13,046 nucleotides of DNA from CAZOKO01 sp964580455 (lineage in GTDB: Bacteria; Desulfobacterota; WTBG01), in contig CAZOKO010000079.1 in the NCBI GenBank assembly GCA_964580455.1, forward strand, positions 1-13,046. The letters are read 5' to 3'. Below are positions 12,751 through 13,046 of this stretch, in pieces (position 1 is the first letter of the stretch; each line of letters starts with the position of its first letter). Both the position numbers and the translations under genes were made by a program. The notes under the pieces are model-generated. The model did no database searches. It worked only from the letters and a program-made list of their open reading frames with translations, and was not told the DNA's origin.

Positions 12751-13046
12751 AATCATTTTATTGAGTTACTTAATACAAACTGCTTTCAGAGTGATAGAGA
12801 AACTATTACGTATTAATCATGACAATTATGATGTAATAGCATCACCAAAAACTAATAAACGCACTCCAATACGCTTCACCTTTAGGATTAAAACCTCTCC
12901 ATTAGGTAATTCCATTACTTTCTTCTTCATTCTTCTTATATATTCTTTCTTATCCTCATAACTAATATTCTGTGTGGAGGGATTTATATCATTTTATCCC
13001 AGAATTTGCAGTAGAAATTCTGTCATCTATGTCACCCAGTAAAAAT
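12751..13046. other. Terminal non-coding or unassigned region with a doubtful small ORF
   Basis: AT-rich, nearly 300 bp. On the minus strand, a frame from ATG 12928-12930 to TAA 12826-12828 encodes 34 aa (MKKKVMELPNGEVLILKVKR, then IGVRLLVFGDAITS). The frame is open upstream to about 12993 without a standard start. The peptide looks protein-like, so it may be a small gene or the remains of one, converging on the terminator. I see no known domain, no convincing promoter, no tRNA and no repeat array. Confidence 0.3.

Noticed and set aside
12634..12816. 60-aa frame on + spanning the terminator
   Set aside because: It crosses the terminator hairpin and T-run and no ribosome binding site precedes it.
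1..13046. CRISPR array, tRNA or rRNA genes, transposase or integrase, phage genes
   Set aside because: No regularly spaced repeats, no cloverleaf-type sequences, no rRNA-like stretches and no mobile-element proteins were seen on either strand.

Overview
The window is a moderately AT-rich stretch of a bacterial chromosome, probably from an anaerobe or facultative anaerobe that respires with molybdenum enzymes. The evidence is a Tat-exported DMSO-reductase-family molybdoenzyme with its four-cluster ferredoxin subunit, a PAS-LuxR regulator with a cysteine-bearing PAS domain, a thiol-redox and arsenical gene cluster, and a dispersed repeat with TGTCATTGCG ends. From recall, that repeat style is common in Desulfobacterota-, Nitrospirota- and candidate-phylum-type genomes. 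No rRNA, tRNA or species marker is present, so the taxonomy is only a guess.

Layout. Positions 1-1100 hold an unrecognised 175-aa protein on + and a PilZ c-di-GMP-binding protein on -, converging on a bidirectional terminator. Positions 1059-1350 are non-coding with a long palindrome and two overlapping, mutually exclusive hairpins, followed by a DedA-family membrane protein on +. That gene converges with tsaD on - (2000-3007). Positions 3008-3370 hold a dispersed inverted-end repeat and then a clear sigma70-type promoter with a palindromic operator.

Positions 3371-8027 are the most coherent block, all on +: an ArsR repressor with a CVC metalloid site, a COG0701/ArsP-type permease with an inserted soluble domain, an AhpD-like protein, ArsE-, ArsF- and ArsG-like proteins, a second and longer thioredoxin-fold protein, and an RseC/MucC-like membrane protein. 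ArsEFG homologues are known from nitroaromatic-arsenical reduction and aminoaryl-arsenical efflux. The same parts also make a cytoplasm-to-periplasm thiol relay: cytoplasmic CxxC proteins, a CcdA-like membrane protein and a periplasmic CxxC protein. I infer a metalloid- or organoarsenical-responsive detoxification and redox operon.

Positions 8083-12541 hold a one-component PAS-PAS-LuxR regulator, then a 152-bp intergenic region with clustered NarL-like heptamers beside a good promoter, then the molybdopterin catalytic subunit and its ferredoxin subunit. Both subunits carry twin-arginine signals and no membrane anchor gene follows. The substrate cannot be read from the sequence; polysulfide, thiosulfate, tetrathionate and arsenic oxyanions are the family options. 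Downstream lies about 170 nt of relatively GC-rich, foldable non-coding sequence that I cannot assign to a known RNA family. It ends in a strong terminator. The last 300 bp contain only a doubtful small ORF on the - strand.
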